A DNA stretch of 64,000 nucleotides from assembly GCF_003339845.1 (NCBI RefSeq), contig NZ_PPTR01000013.1, positions 1 to 64,000 on the forward strand, given 5' to 3'. Shown here piece after piece: positions 36,963 to 46,400 of the stretch (its first letter is position 1; each line of letters opens with the position of its first letter). This DNA is from Gordonibacter sp. 28C (GTDB lineage: Bacteria > Actinomycetota > Coriobacteriia > Coriobacteriales > Eggerthellaceae). The notes below the pieces were generated by a model that made no database searches, was not told the origin of the DNA, and saw nothing but the letters and a program-made list of their open reading frames with translations. The position numbers and the translations under genes are program-made.

Positions 36963-38036
36963 ATGGACGATTTTCAACCTGCGGGAGGGCTGGACGACAT
37001 CGCCCAGTCGCTCGAACAGTCCTCGCTGCGCTGCGGAACTCGCTTGGTGGACGACGCCGTCCAGCCCTGTTCCGGTTCGGCGATCCCCGTTATCCCCGCT
37101 GGCGCGCCTGTGTTCATGTTTTCGGGGCAGGGATCGCAGAAGCCGGGGATGGGGGGCGATCTCCTCGCTGTGAAAGAGGTGAGGGAGGTTTTCGCCTGCG
37201 CGTCCGACGTGCTCGGGTGCGACGTGGCCGATCTCGTGCTCAACGCGGAGCCTGAGAAGCTCAACGACACGCGCAACGCCCAGCCGGCGCTGTGCGTGCT
37301 GTCGGTGGGCATCGCGCGCGTCCTCATGGCGCGCGGCGTGGAGCCGGCGGCGGTGCTGGGCTTCTCGCTGGGGCAGGTGAGCGCGCTTGCCGTGTCGGGC
37401 ATGCTTTCCGACGAGGCGACGTTCGCGTTCGTGAAGGCGCGCTCGGAGCTCATGGCCGAGGCGGCCGCCGCCCATCCGGGGGCTATGAGCGCCCTCTTGA
37501 AGGCCGACGAAGAGAGCGTCGACGCGCTCTGCGAGCGGTGCGCCGAGGGCGAGGTGCTGGTGCCCGCGAACTTCAACTGCCCGGGGCAGATCGTCGTCGC
37601 CGGCGCGCCGGCGGCCGTCGCGCGCGCCGAGGCGGCGTGGGCCGAGGCGGGGAGGCGCTCGTCGCGTCTGGCCACGTCGGGCGCGTTCCACAGCCCGCTC
37701 ATGGCCGATGCCGCGGCAGGGCTCGCCGACTACCTGAAGGGCGTCGAGTTCTCTGAGCCGCGCATCCCGCTTGTCTGCAACGTCACCGCCGCGCCGCTGT
37801 CCGCCGCCGAGGCGCGCGACCATCTCGTGCGCCATCTCACGAGCCCCGTCCGCTTCCAGCAGAGCGTCGAGGCGCTTGCCCGTTCCGGCACCGACTCGTT
37901 CGTCGAAGTCGGCTTCGGCGGCGTTTTGGCGAACCTCGTGAAGCGCATCGACAAGAGCGCGACGCGCGCCTGCGTCCAGGATCGCGCGAGCTTCGACGGA
38001 TACCTGGCCGCAGCTTCCGCAACCGATTCCGAATAG
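36963..38036 (+). CDS. fabD: Malonyl-CoA:ACP transacylase with N-terminal extension
   Basis: Loads malonyl groups on ACP. 357 residues. The family start, usually the first residues of the protein, appears here as VFMFSGQGSQKPGMGG from residue 47. The nucleophile elbow reads GFSLGQVSAL, where most have GHSLGE. The catalytic His region GAFHSPLM is normal. The first 46 residues are extra and include AQSLEQSSLRCGTRLV, the same peptide element found in the rnr insertion. The ATG at 36963 has an aaggggct ribosome site, so the extension is probably translated. Confidence 0.9.
   Translation: MDDFQPAGGLDDIAQSLEQSSLRCGTRLVDDAVQPCSGSAIPVIPAGAPVFMFSGQGSQKPGMGGDLLAVKEVREVFACASDVLGCDVADLVLNAEPEKLNDTRNAQPALCVLSVGIARVLMARGVEPAAVLGFSLGQVSALAVSGMLSDEATFAFVKARSELMAEAAAAHPGAMSALLKADEESVDALCERCAEGEVLVPANFNCPGQIVVAGAPAAVARAEAAWAEAGRRSSRLATSGAFHSPLMADAAAGLADYLKGVEFSEPRIPLVCNVTAAPLSAAEARDHLVRHLTSPVRFQQSVEALARSGTDSFVEVGFGGVLANLVKRIDKSATRACVQDRASFDGYLAAASATDSE
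36986..37068 (+). repeat. Palindromic element in the 5' end of fabD
   Basis: 11-bp perfect inverted arms agggctggacg / cgtccagccct (36986-36996, 37058-37068) enclose gcccagtcgctcg and tgcggaactcgcttggtgg (37032-37050). The last 19 bases are identical to 32311-32329 in rnr. The element is read in frame. Confidence 0.72.
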
Positions 38037-38050
38037 GAGCTTTTTCTCCC

Positions 38051-38815
38051 ATGACCAACGAAACCGAAACCCCGCGTCGAAGCGCGGTCGTCACCGGATC
38101 GAACCGCGGCATCGGCCGCGCGGTGGCCGAGGAGCTGGCGCGCGCGGGCTTCGACGTGTGCGTGAACTGCTCGAGCGAGGGCGGTCTGCCCGCCGCGCAA
38201 GAGCTGGCAGCGCAGCTTGCAGCCGACCACGGCGTGCGCGCCATCGCGGTGGCCGCCAACGTGGCCGACTCGGCCGAGGCGCAGGCGCTCATCGACGCCG
38301 CCCATGAGGCGTTCGGCCGCGTGGACGTGCTGGTGAACAACGCCGGCATCACGCGCGACGGGCTGCTGGCGCGCATGAAGGACGAGGACTTCGACGCGGT
38401 GATCGACGTGAACCTCAAGGGCACGTTCAACTGCTGCAAGGCCGCGGCCCAGCGCATGATGAAGCAGCGCTACGGACGCATCGTCAACATGTCGAGCGTC
38501 GTGGGCGTGGCGGGCAACGCGGGCCAGGCGAACTACGCGGCCTCGAAGGCCGGCGTCATCGGCCTCACGAAGTCCATCGCCCGCGAGCTGGCCGCCCGCA
38601 ACATAACGGCGAACGCGGTGGCGCCGGGCTTCATCGCCACCGACATGACCGACGCGCTGTCGGAGAAGCAGCGCGAGGCCATCGTGGGGCGCATCGCCAG
38701 CAAGCGCCTCGGCGAGCCCGAGGACGTGGCGAAGCTCGTGCGCTTCCTGGCCAGCGAGGACGCGGGCTACATCACCGGACAGGTTGTCTGCATCGACGGA
38801 GGTATGTCGCTATGA
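38051..38815 (+). CDS. fabG: 3-oxoacyl-ACP reductase
   Basis: NADPH-dependent short-chain dehydrogenase of 254 residues that reduces beta-ketoacyl-ACP. The cofactor motif GSNRGIGRA, the NNAGITRDGLL block, the catalytic Ser (NMSSVVG), YAASKAG (Tyr/Lys) and the C-terminal VCIDGGMSL are all present. It follows fabD after 14 bases and overlaps fabF by 4 (ATGA). Confidence 0.95.
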   Translation: MTNETETPRRSAVVTGSNRGIGRAVAEELARAGFDVCVNCSSEGGLPAAQELAAQLAADHGVRAIAVAANVADSAEAQALIDAAHEAFGRVDVLVNNAGITRDGLLARMKDEDFDAVIDVNLKGTFNCCKAAAQRMMKQRYGRIVNMSSVVGVAGNAGQANYAASKAGVIGLTKSIARELAARNITANAVAPGFIATDMTDALSEKQREAIVGRIASKRLGEPEDVAKLVRFLASEDAGYITGQVVCIDGGMSL

Positions 38816-40095
38816 GCGAGAACACGAACGCATCGACGCGCCGCCCCGACGGCACGCATCGCGTGGTCATCACCGGCATGGGCGCGGTGTCGCCCGCCGG
38901 CGTGGGCACCGACGCGCTGTGGGACGCGGTCATGGGCCGCGCCTGCTGCATCGGGCCGGTCACGCGCTTCGACACGACCGACTACGACGTGCACATCGCC
39001 GCCGAGGTGCGCGACTTCGACGCCACCGAGCACGGCCTGTCGAAGAAGGAAGCGCGCCGCTTCGAGCGCTTCGTGCAGTACGCCGTCGTGGCTTCCGACG
39101 AGGCCCTCGCGCAGTCGGGCCTGGACCTCGAGGCCGAGGACGCCACGCGCATCGCGTGCGTGTTCGGCACGGGCATCGGCGGCATCGACGAGCTGCAGAG
39201 CGGATTCTTCACGCTGGCCGAGAAGGGGCCGAAACGCGTGAGCCCGCTGTTCATCCCCACGATGATCGGCAACATCGCGGCCGGGAACCTGTCTATCCGC
39301 TACGGTTTGAAGGGCGAGTGCCTCAACGTGGTCACCGCTTGCGCCACCGGGGCGCACTGCATCGGCTCGGCCGTGCGCGACATCCGCCACGGCTACATCG
39401 ACGCGGCGCTGGCGGGCGGCTCGGAGGAGTCCGTGTCGCCCATCTGCCTGGCGGGCTTCTCGAACCTGGGCGCGCTGACGAAGGCGGAGGATCCCGCCCA
39501 GGCGTCGCTGCCGTTCGACGCGCGCCGGGCCGGTTTCGTGGCGGGCGAGGGCGCGGGCGCGGTGGTGCTCGAGTCGCTCGAGCATGCGCTGGGGCGCGGG
39601 GCGACGATCTTGGCCGAAGTCACGGGCTTCGGCTCCACGGGCGACGCCTACCACATGACGGCTCCCGAGCCCAGCGGCGAGGGCGTGGCGCGCGCCATGC
39701 GCCAGGCGCTCGAGGAAGGCGGTTTCACGCCGGCCGACCTGGGGCATTTGAACGCGCACGGCACGGGCACGCCGGCGAACGACGCCACCGAGTCGAAGGC
39801 GCTGCTGGCGCTCGTCGGCGAGGAGGCGGGACGCGCGGTTCCGGTCACGTCGGTGAAGGGCACGACGGGCCACACGCTGGGCGCCGCCGGCGCCATCGAG
39901 GCCATCGTCACGGCCTTGTCCGTGATGAACGACTGCGTGCCGCCTACGGCCGGCTTCGCCGAAGCCGACCCCGAGTGCCCGGTGAGCGTCGTGACGGAGG
40001 CGAAGACGAACTACCCGCAGAAGGTGGCGCTGTCGAACAGCCTCGGCTTCGGCGGGCACAACGCCTGCTTGGCTATTTCGCCGTATCGCAGGTAG
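38812..40095 (+). CDS. fabF: 3-oxoacyl-ACP synthase II
   Basis: Elongating condensing enzyme, 427 residues. The Cys-His-His triad is visible: Cys in VTACATGAHCIG, His in NAHGTGTPANDATE and His in KGTTGHTLGAAG. The N-terminus has the usual RVVITGMGAVSPAG. It overlaps the fabG stop. No FabH initiation enzyme is in this cluster, so priming must be encoded elsewhere. Confidence 0.95.
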   Translation: MSENTNASTRRPDGTHRVVITGMGAVSPAGVGTDALWDAVMGRACCIGPVTRFDTTDYDVHIAAEVRDFDATEHGLSKKEARRFERFVQYAVVASDEALAQSGLDLEAEDATRIACVFGTGIGGIDELQSGFFTLAEKGPKRVSPLFIPTMIGNIAAGNLSIRYGLKGECLNVVTACATGAHCIGSAVRDIRHGYIDAALAGGSEESVSPICLAGFSNLGALTKAEDPAQASLPFDARRAGFVAGEGAGAVVLESLEHALGRGATILAEVTGFGSTGDAYHMTAPEPSGEGVARAMRQALEEGGFTPADLGHLNAHGTGTPANDATESKALLALVGEEAGRAVPVTSVKGTTGHTLGAAGAIEAIVTALSVMNDCVPPTAGFAEADPECPVSVVTEAKTNYPQKVALSNSLGFGGHNACLAISPYRR

Positions 40096-40131
40096 CGGCC
40101 TGTGGCCCGCGTGAGGCGATCGGCAGGTTGA

Positions 40132-40238
40132 CCGTAGGGGCGATCTCCTGATCGCCCGCTCGCGCGAAGCGCGAGAACGCGGCACAGGGTTGTTTTCCGG
40201 CTTCGCCGGAACGGGCGATCAGGAGATCGCCCCTACGG
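40132..40238. repeat. Long perfect inverted repeat between fabF and fabZ
   Basis: 27-bp perfect arms (40132-40158 and 40212-40238), each containing gcgatctcctgatcgc or its complement. They enclose two smaller hairpins, ctcgcgc-gaa-gcgcgag (40159-40175) and ttccggc-ttc-gccggaa (40195-40211). A partial echo of the arm tip (taggggcggccgtcctacgg) follows at 40259-40278. It has no gene and splits the fatty-acid operon. Confidence 0.8.
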
Positions 40239-40317
40239 AGGATTGCCGTCGCCGGAGGTAGGGGCGGCCGTCCTACGGAACCGCTCTGCACGGCAAGGAA
40301 CGTTGGAAGGAAAGAGC

Positions 40318-40767
40318 ATGGACATCGAATATCCCTGCGGCAAGGACGTCGTTCAGGCGGTGCTGCCGCATCGCGATCCGTTCTGCTGGGTGAGCCGGGT
40401 TGCGGCGTGCAAGCCGGGCGTGGAAGTGACGGCCGAGCTGGACGTCGATCCCTCCCTCCCGCTGTTCGCCGGCCACTTTCCCGGGCATCCGGTGCTGCCC
40501 GGCGTCATCATCATGGAGGCGCTCGCACAGGCGGCCTCGTTCTGCATTCTGGTGGAGCGCGGCGCGGAGGGGTCCATCGGGTTCCTCACCGGCATCGACG
40601 GGGCCAAGTTCCGTCGGCAGGTGGAGCCGGGCGAGACGCTCGTGCTGAAGGCCCGCATCGTGAAATCGTCGTCGCGCCTGTGCGTGGCGGAGGTGGAGGC
40701 CAGCGTGGACGGCCAGGTGTGCGCCACGGCCGTGCAGAAGTACGTGCTGGCGAAGGCCGAGGCGTAA
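40318..40767 (+). CDS. fabZ: 3-hydroxyacyl-ACP dehydratase
   Basis: Hot-dog-fold dehydratase of fatty-acid elongation, 149 residues. Active-site His is in LPHRDPFCWVSRV, and GHFPGHPVLPGVIIMEALAQ carries the catalytic Glu on the central helix. The ATG at 40318 is chosen for the ggaaggaaag ribosome site; the frame is open further upstream into the repeat but without support. It lies 43 bases before the acetyl-CoA carboxylase gene. Confidence 0.93.
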   Translation: MDIEYPCGKDVVQAVLPHRDPFCWVSRVAACKPGVEVTAELDVDPSLPLFAGHFPGHPVLPGVIIMEALAQAASFCILVERGAEGSIGFLTGIDGAKFRRQVEPGETLVLKARIVKSSSRLCVAEVEASVDGQVCATAVQKYVLAKAEA

Positions 40768-40810
40768 GGCGGCGCGTTCGCGCCCCGAGACAGAGGCAAG
40801 GGATCATCCG

Positions 40811-43363
40811 ATGAAGCAACGCAAGCAGAACTACATCACGCTCTCCGCCGACGGCGCGGTCGTCCCGCAGCGAAGCGCGTCCGAAGAGACGGCGCCCGCG
40901 CAGGAATCGGCCGACGTCGCCTACCGCCTGTCGCGCATGGTGGAGGAGGCGGCCGGCTTTCCGGTGGCCCCGAACGCGCTGGATGCGGCCGACATGTCGG
41001 AGTACACCGCCGTGGCGCCGGGCGAGGCCCAGGCCGCCGCGCGCGCCGAGGGGGTCTCGCGCGCCGCAGTGCCGGCGGCCAAGCCCGTCGCGCTCGTGAT
41101 GGCGCGCTCCAAGTCGGCCAAGCGCCTGTTGCAGGCCGTGGCGGACGCGGGCTTCTGCGCCTGCGCGGTCTACACGCAGGACCGTCGCAACGAAGGGTAC
41201 CTCAAAGCGGCGCAACGCGCGGTGTGCCTGGGCGAGAAATACTCCGACGCGCTGTTCTGCAACGGCCACGCCGTGCTGGAGGCGGCCGCCGAGTGCGAGG
41301 CGGCGGTGGTGCTGCTCTCCGACGAGGCTCTTCCCCTGGCCGAGGTGGACAGCTTCCTGGCCCGCGCCGCCGCGCGGGGCGTCCGCGTGTTCCGCGCCAT
41401 GAGCCCGGACGCGCCGGCGCTCGGCTGGATACTCTGCTCCACCGACAAGCCCGCCGCCGACGACGGGACGTGGCGCACCTGCCCGCGCTGCGGCCTCTCG
41501 TTCGACGAGGCCAGCCTGGCGTCCGGCCATTACGTGTGCCCCTCGTGCGGCGGCTACTTCCGCATGTCGTCGGCCGAGCGCATCGACGACACGCTCGACG
41601 CGGACAGCTTCGTCGAATGGAACCGCCGCGTGCCCGAGACCGACCCGCTGGGCTTTCCGGGCTACGAGGACAAGCTGGCCGCGCAGCGCGAGAAGACGGG
41701 CCTCGAGGAAGCCGTGCGTACGGGCGAGGGCCGCATCGCCGGTCTGCGCGTGGCCGTGGGCATCATGGAGTCGCGGTTCTTCATGGGCTCCATGGGTTCG
41801 GTCGTGGGGGAGAAGCTCTGCCGCATGGTGGAGCGCGCCACCGACGAGCGGCTGCCGGTGGTGGTGTTCACGGCTTCGGGCGGCGCGCGCATGCAGGAGG
41901 GCCTCGTCTCGCTCATGCAGATGGCGAAGGTGTCGTGCGCGCTCGCGCGTCACGCCGAGGCGGGGCTGCCGTACCTCTCGGTGCTCACCGACCCCACCAC
42001 GGGCGGGGTGACCGCGTCGTTCGCCATGCAGGGCGACGTCATCCTGGCCGAACCGCGCGCGCTCATCGGCTTCGCCGGCCAGCGCGTCATCAAAGACACC
42101 ATCAAGCAGGAGCTGCCCGAGGGCTTCCAAACCGCCGAGTTCGCCCTCGAGCACGGCCTGATCGACGCCATCGTCGAGCGCGGCGAGCTGCGCGCGACGC
42201 TTGCGCACCTGCTGGCCATCCATCTGGCTACGGAGGACCGCGGTTCGTGCGGGCCGGGCGAGCGCTCCATCCTGGTGGACTACCAAAAGGTGCGCGACAA
42301 CCTGGAGCACGGCACGGACACCTACAACACGGTGACGTACGGCATGCTGGAGCCCGAAGGGGGCTTGCCGTTCGGCGAGGCCGCCGCGCGCGGTTCGCGC
42401 CGGGCGCAGCGGCTGCTGTCCGGCCTCGCCGGGCGCTTCGAGCGGAGGGGTTCCGGCGCCGCGATGCCCAAGCGCTTGGAGAAGGCTCTCTCGCGCGGCG
42501 GCTTCGACGCCGAAGAGGGCGCTTCGCTCGAGGTGAACGGCGTGGTGGTGGGCGGCGGTGCGGACATGGCCGCCGATCCCGGCAACCGCGCATGGCAGAG
42601 CGTGCAGCTCGCGCGCAACGTGCACCGTCCCACGGCGCGGGCCTACATCGACACCTTCGTGGACGGCTTCATCGAGCTGCACGGCGACCGCGCGTTCGGC
42701 GACGACGAGGCGGTGGTGTGCGGCGTCGGCTGGATAGGCGGCCGCGCCGTCACGGTGATCGCGCAGGAGAAGGGGGCGGACTTGAAGGAGCGCATCCGGC
42801 GCAACTTTGGCTGCCCGCAGCCCGAGGGGTACCGCAAGAGCTTGCGGCTCATGCGCCAGGCCGAGAAGTTCGGCCGCCCTGTGGTGTGCCTCGTGGACAC
42901 GCAGGGCGCGTTCTGCGGCATGGAGGCCGAGGAGCGCGGGCAGGGCAACGCCATCGCCGACAACCTGCTGGCCTTGGCGGGCTTGCGCGTGCCGGTGGTG
43001 AGCGTGCTTCTGGGCGAGGGCGGGAGCGGCGGGGCGCTCGCGCTCGCACTGGCCGACCGCGTGGCCATGCAGGAGCACGCCGTGTACTCGGTGCTGTCGC
43101 CGGAGGGCTTCGCGTCCATCCTCTGGAAGGACCGCACGCGCGCGCCCGAGGCGGCGGCCGTCATGAAGATGAGCGCCGCCGAGGCCTGCCAGATGGGCAT
43201 CGTGGACGCCGTGCTATCCGAAGGCCCGGCTCCCGCCCACGAGAACCCTGAGGCCGCCGCCGAGCAGGTGCGCGCCTACGTGGCAGACACCCTCGCCGAG
43301 CTGTGCGAGCAACCGATCGAAGAGGTGCTGGAAGCCCGCTACGAGCGCTTCGCGAAGTTCTGA
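40811..43363 (+). CDS. Acetyl-CoA carboxylase carboxyltransferase, fused beta and alpha subunits
   Basis: 850-residue fusion of AccD and AccA, the enzyme half that moves carboxyl from biotin to acetyl-CoA. From about 224 there is the AccD zinc ribbon (CPRCGLSFDEASLASGHYVC, then PSCGG), then the beta domain (FTASGGARMQEGL, TDPTTGGVTASFAMQGD). The alpha domain runs from about 595 (LHGDRAFGDDEAVV, GEGGSGGALALALADRV). Residues 90-215 look like the N-terminal domain of biotin carboxylase (AVYTQDRRNEGYLKAAQRAV, CLGEKYSDALF) but without its ATP-grasp part. accB and accC are not in the window. Confidence 0.9.
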   Translation: MKQRKQNYITLSADGAVVPQRSASEETAPAQESADVAYRLSRMVEEAAGFPVAPNALDAADMSEYTAVAPGEAQAAARAEGVSRAAVPAAKPVALVMARSKSAKRLLQAVADAGFCACAVYTQDRRNEGYLKAAQRAVCLGEKYSDALFCNGHAVLEAAAECEAAVVLLSDEALPLAEVDSFLARAAARGVRVFRAMSPDAPALGWILCSTDKPAADDGTWRTCPRCGLSFDEASLASGHYVCPSCGGYFRMSSAERIDDTLDADSFVEWNRRVPETDPLGFPGYEDKLAAQREKTGLEEAVRTGEGRIAGLRVAVGIMESRFFMGSMGSVVGEKLCRMVERATDERLPVVVFTASGGARMQEGLVSLMQMAKVSCALARHAEAGLPYLSVLTDPTTGGVTASFAMQGDVILAEPRALIGFAGQRVIKDTIKQELPEGFQTAEFALEHGLIDAIVERGELRATLAHLLAIHLATEDRGSCGPGERSILVDYQKVRDNLEHGTDTYNTVTYGMLEPEGGLPFGEAAARGSRRAQRLLSGLAGRFERRGSGAAMPKRLEKALSRGGFDAEEGASLEVNGVVVGGGADMAADPGNRAWQSVQLARNVHRPTARAYIDTFVDGFIELHGDRAFGDDEAVVCGVGWIGGRAVTVIAQEKGADLKERIRRNFGCPQPEGYRKSLRLMRQAEKFGRPVVCLVDTQGAFCGMEAEERGQGNAIADNLLALAGLRVPVVSVLLGEGGSGGALALALADRVAMQEHAVYSVLSPEGFASILWKDRTRAPEAAAVMKMSAAEACQMGIVDAVLSEGPAPAHENPEAAAEQVRAYVADTLAELCEQPIEEVLEARYERFAKF

Positions 43364-43393
43364 GTTTCGAGCAAGTGATTTTCCTGTCATCCT

Positions 43394-43420
43394 GAGAGGG
43401 GGCTGCACCCCCCCCCTCTC
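43394..43420 (+). terminator. Terminator between accDA and the SNF2 helicase
   Basis: 9-bp stem gagaggggg / ccccctctc with a C-rich loop (eight C in a row) followed by tctctctt. Convergent genes on both sides may share it. Confidence 0.6.
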
Positions 43421-43465
43421 TCTCTCTTGCCATCCTGGACGAAGGCCGCAGGCTCCCTCCTCTTG

Positions 43466-46400
43466 TCATCCCTGCAGCAGGTCCGCGAGTTCTTCTTTGC
43501 TGAGCGACGCCAGCGACACGCCGCCTCCGGCGATCAGCCGGTCGGCCAGCTCGCTTTTGGCGTCCTGCAGGCGCAGGATGCGCTCCTCGATGGTGCCCTC
43601 TGCTATGACCTGGTGCACGCTCACCACCTTCGTCTGGCCGATGCGGTGCGCGCGGTCGGTGGCCTGGTTCTGCGCGGCGGCGTTCCACCAGGGGTCGGCG
43701 TGCACGACCACCGACGCGCCCGTGAGGTTGAGCCCCGTGCCGCCCGCCTTGAGCGACACGAGGAACGCGGGCGTGTCGTCGGCGTTGAAGGCGTCCACCA
43801 GCTCCAGGCGCTTCTTCTTGGGCGTGGCGCCCGTGATGGTGTAGTGGGGCACGCCGGCGCGCGCGAGCCGCTCCGAGATGCGCGCGAGGAAGCTTGTGAA
43901 CTGCGAGAACACGAGCGTCTTCTCCCCGGCGTCCAAGGCGGACTCCACCAGCTCTATCACGGCGTCCAGCTTCGCGGCGGGGCCGTCGTAGTTCTCGTAC
44001 AGAAGCCCCGGGTCGCAGCACAGCTGGCGCAACCTCGTGAGCTCGGCGAGTATCTCGACCTTGGTGCGGTCCTTCTCCCGGCTCTTGCGCTCGCGGTGCT
44101 GCTCGGTCAGCGCCTCCCGCAGCTGCTGCTCGCTTGCGGCGTACAGGCGGCGCTGCTCGCCCTCCAGGCTCACGCGCACCACCGATTCCAGCTTGTCCGG
44201 CAAGTCGCGCAGCACGTCGGCCTTCAGGCGCCTGAGCATGAACGGCCCCACGAGCGCCTGCAGCCGACGCGCGGCCTCGTCGTCGCCGCCGAGCAGCGGC
44301 AGCTCGAAGCGCTCGCGGAAGCGCATGTAGGATCCCAGGAGCCCCGGCATGAGGAAGTCGAAGATGCTCCACAGCTCGCTCGGGCGGTTCTCCACCGGCG
44401 TGCCGGTGAGGGCGAAGCGGTGGCGGGCCCGCACGCGTTTGACGCCGCGCGCCGTCTTGGTGGCATGGTTCTTCACGTACTGCGCCTCGTCGAGCACGCA
44501 GCAGAAAAACGATCGGCGGGCGTAGTCGTCCGCGTCGATGCGCAGCAGGTCGTAGGAGGTCACGAGCACGTCGCAGGGCTTCGCGCCGTCGCCGGCCGTC
44601 CCGTTTCCGTACGTTGCGCCGCCGCAGGCCTCGTCGCGCGCGAGGGCCCGCTCGCGCTTCGTGCCCGCGATGGCGCGCACGTCCAGCTGCGGCGCGAAGC
44701 GCTCGAGCTCGGCCTTCCAGTTGTACACGAGCGATGCCGGGCATACGATGAGGCTGGGCCCCTCGGCGCGCGCCTCGTCGCGGCGCGCGAGCAGGAAGGC
44801 GATGAGCTGCACGGACTTGCCCAGGCCCATCTCGTCGGCCAGGATGCCGCCGAACCCCGCGTCGGCGAGCGCGCTCATCCAGCGGAAGCCCGCCTCCTGG
44901 TAGGGGCGCAGCGTGCCCGCGAGCGACGCCGGTGCGCGGTAGGCGCGCTCGTCGATTCGGCGGAAGTTCTCCACGTAGCGCGTGAACGACTTGTCTCGCT
45001 CGGCGTCCTGAAGCGCTTCGTCCAGGTAGAGCGCGCGGAAGGCGGGCAGCTGCACCGTGCCCGACGACAGCTCCCTGGCCGTGATGCCGAAATCCTCCAC
45101 GAGGCGGTCGAGCTCGGCCAGGTCGTAGCCCTCCAGGCTCACGAACGCGCCGTTGCGCAGCCGGTGGTAGCGCTTGCGCTTGCGGTAGCTGGACAGGAGC
45201 GCGGCGAGCTCCGAGGCGGGCAGGTCGTCGGAGGACACGGTGAGGTTCACCAGATCCCCCGCGAGGGAGAGCCCCGTGGCGATGCGCGGCTGCTTGTCGC
45301 GCAAGAGCCGGTCGAAGGCGGGCGTGGTGAACACCTCGCCGAGTTCCTGGAAGCGGGCGAGGCCGCCGAACACGAGCGACGCGACGGCCTCGTCGTCGCC
45401 TATCTCGATGAACGGATCCGGCAGGTCGAAATACCGCTCCACCAAGTCGCGCGCCCTGCCTTCCAACCGCTCGTCCCGCAGCGGGCCGGGGGAGGGCTCG
45501 GGCCTTCCGCCCTGCCGCGCTCCGCCTCCGGTCCCGGCTTCCGGCGCCTCGAACAGCGGGTGGCGCCGCTCCCCGTACACGGCTTGGGCGTCGCAGGTGA
45601 CTCCGCGCTTGTCCCGGTCGAAGTAGAACTCCAGCCGGCAGGGCACCGGGCGGTAGGCGTTCACCTCTTCGGGGGCGACCACGTGCAGGTGCTCCTCGAT
45701 GGCGGGCAGCACGGCCGCGCAGAACAGGGGCATGTCGGACTCGCTCACGAACAGGCGGTCGTCGTCGCTTTCGTACACGTTGCGCAGGAAGTCGGCCGTG
45801 CGCGCGAAGCCGGGAGAGCAACGGTAGAACAGGTCGTCCCGCCACACGTACATGCGCTCTCCCTGCGCGGCGAAGGGGATGTCGTCTCCGCGCGCGATGA
45901 CGAAGCCGCCTTTGTCCGTTCGGTTCAGGCGCACGTCGACGAGCGGGTCCTCGTGGACGATGCGCGCCTGCGTGACGGAACGCGTGCCGTAGTCGGTCCC
46001 CTCGACGGTGAACGCGGTGCCGTCCAGCGCGTCCAGGAGCTCGATAAGCTCCCAGTCGGACAGGTCCAGGCTGCGCTCCACCTCGTCTCGGCTGCGATAG
46101 CGGCCGTACAGAGGGCCATTCGCCTGCTCGCGCAGCGAGACCGCCTTTTCCAGGAAGCGGGCGAGGGCGCGCCCGCGGTCGGTGAACGCGGAGGGGACGT
46201 GGGCGAAGGCGAGCTTCTTGCCGTAGGAGAAGCGCTCGCCGGTGCGCATGCGGCGCACGAAGTCGGAGATGCTGCGCAGGACGTAGGAGCCGTTCGGGCC
46301 GGCCACGCGGAAATGCGCCGACCACGTGCGGTAGCCGTAGGCGACGGTGGCTTCCAGATCGACGGTGCCGGGCTCCTCGGCGCCCGCCTGGCGCGCGCGT

